Below are positions 11,517-12,067 of a stretch of DNA of 12,067 nucleotides, piece by piece. Below the pieces are notes generated by a model. It was not told the origin of the DNA, did not search any database, and saw nothing but the letters and a program-made list of their open reading frames with translations. Positions within the stretch are counted from its first letter, which is position 1. Each line of letters opens with the position of its first letter. The position numbers and the translations under genes are program-made. Source of the stretch: Patulibacter sp050252545 (lineage in GTDB: Bacteria; Actinomycetota; Thermoleophilia; Solirubrobacterales; Solirubrobacteraceae); contig JBFWKS010000113.1 in the NCBI GenBank assembly GCA_050252545.1, positions 1 to 12,067 of the forward strand. Direction: 5' to 3'.

Positions 11517-12067
11517 GTGGCTTCCAGAAGCTCGAGGGTGCCCAACACGGTGCGCAGGCGCCTGGTGGTCTGGACGTCGACGAACCCGGCGCTGCGGATG
11601 ATCCGGGGAATCCGGCCGGCGGCGTGATCAGCGGTGTTCTGTCGGCCGTCCAGGACGCGGATGGCCAGGAACGCGAGGTGCATCACGGGGTCCTGCGGCC
11701 GGCCCCAGTCGGCGATGTGCAGCCGACCGCCGGGGCGCAGCACGCGTCGCATCTCGCGCAGGGCGAGCAGACGGGTCGACGGCGAGAGGTGGTGCAGCAG
11801 CAGCGACGCGGTGACGCAGTCCACCGTGTCGTCCTCCAGCGGCAGGTCCTGTGCGAGTGCTGCGGTCCAGGTGATCGGTCGGCCGGCCGCGCGGGTGCGG
11901 GCGCGAGCCAGCGCGTCGGGGTCGCCATCGATCGCGGTGATCCGGGCGTGCGGTGCGGCGTCGGCCAACGCGATGCTCTGGGAGCCGGTGCCGCATCCGA
12001 CGTCGAGGATCGACGAAGGCCCTGCGGCGACGGCGGCGCGGACGAGTGCCGCGCGGAACGTCCTCTC
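11513..12067 (-). CDS. class I SAM-dependent methyltransferase, 5' partial
   Basis: The frame is open from the right edge and gives 184 residues before TGA 11515-11513, so the start lies outside the window. Motif I is SSILDVGCGTGSQSIALA close to the visible N-end, followed by the acidic residue ending strand 2 (ITAIDGDPDAL), the motif IV region VDCVTASLLLHHLS, and the post-motif RRVLRPGGRLHIADWGRP typical of UbiE/COQ5-like and Methyltransf_11/25 enzymes. The substrate is not evident. I recall similar methyltransferases in actinobacterial metal/metalloid gene clusters, but the cysteines expected of an ArsM arsenic methyltransferase are not seen in the visible part. Its stop overlaps the GTG of the ResA-like gene, making it the first visible gene of a four-gene overlapping - strand operon ending in cadD. 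Confidence 0.88.
   Translation of the reverse strand, partial: ERTFRAALVRAAVAAGPSSILDVGCGTGSQSIALADAAPHARITAIDGDPDALARARTRAAGRPITWTAALAQDLPLEDDTVDCVTASLLLHHLSPSTRLLALREMRRVLRPGGRLHIADWGRPQDPVMHLAFLAIRVLDGRQNTADHAAGRIPRIIRSAGFVDVQTTRRLRTVLGTLELLEAT

Noticed and set aside
1..12067. CRISPR arrays, tRNA or rRNA genes
   Set aside because: No regularly spaced direct repeats, no cloverleaf-like segments with conserved TTC-loop sequence, and no rRNA-like stretches were noticed on either strand.

Overview
The window is very GC-rich DNA with short gaps, many GTG starts and many 4-base ATGA/GTGA stop-start overlaps. With the Arg-rich beta-sandwich tail of a secreted protein at the left edge, this points to an actinomycete-type genome, probably Thermoleophilia/Solirubrobacterales. 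That placement is inferred from sequence style; no rRNA or marker gene is present.

Left to right. (1) 2-803: the end of a large secreted protein and a small secreted protein, both + strand. (2) 804-2025: a broken CadC/CmtR-type metal-sensing repressor, a possible stub of its metal-exporter partner, and an intact ICMT/PEMT-like membrane methyltransferase. (3) 2139-2691: a 23-codon ORF and two overlapping, internally deleted reading frames derived from a ResA/TlpA thioredoxin and CcdA. (4) 2695-7111: a tight + strand cluster of SCO1/SenC copper chaperone, 47-aa membrane protein, DsbA-like protein, VKOR, a 479-aa polytopic membrane protein and a 251-aa membrane-anchored protein. (5) 7304-8623: an Nramp transporter (mntH), probably read from a leaderless transcript. 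(6) 8700-9719: a junk junction where the 3' end of a heavy-metal P-type ATPase gene (- strand) abuts the 3' part of an IS1380-family transposase (+ strand). (7) 10004-12067: a - strand operon, in transcription order SAM methyltransferase (partial), ResA/TlpA thioredoxin, truncated CcdA and CadD-family cadmium transporter, each overlapping the next by 4 bases.

The common theme is transition metals and extracytoplasmic thiol chemistry. The 2695-7111 cluster contains a complete disulfide-forming pair (DsbA-like plus VKOR), a Cu chaperone, and two neighbouring exported proteins whose predicted signal-peptidase cleavage would leave an N-terminal His-Gly. N-terminal histidine is a known copper ligand in CopC-like proteins and LPMOs, so a periplasmic/exoplasmic copper-handling or oxidative-folding module is a reasonable hypothesis. 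Around it lie decayed cadmium/zinc genes (cadC, cadA) and a surviving cadD, suggesting a metal-resistance island that has been rearranged and partly lost.

The resA-ccdA pair occurs twice, in opposite orientations. In the left copy ResA has lost its thioredoxin domain and CcdA has lost its key cysteine. In the right copy ResA is intact, but CcdA is again only an N-terminal fragment.
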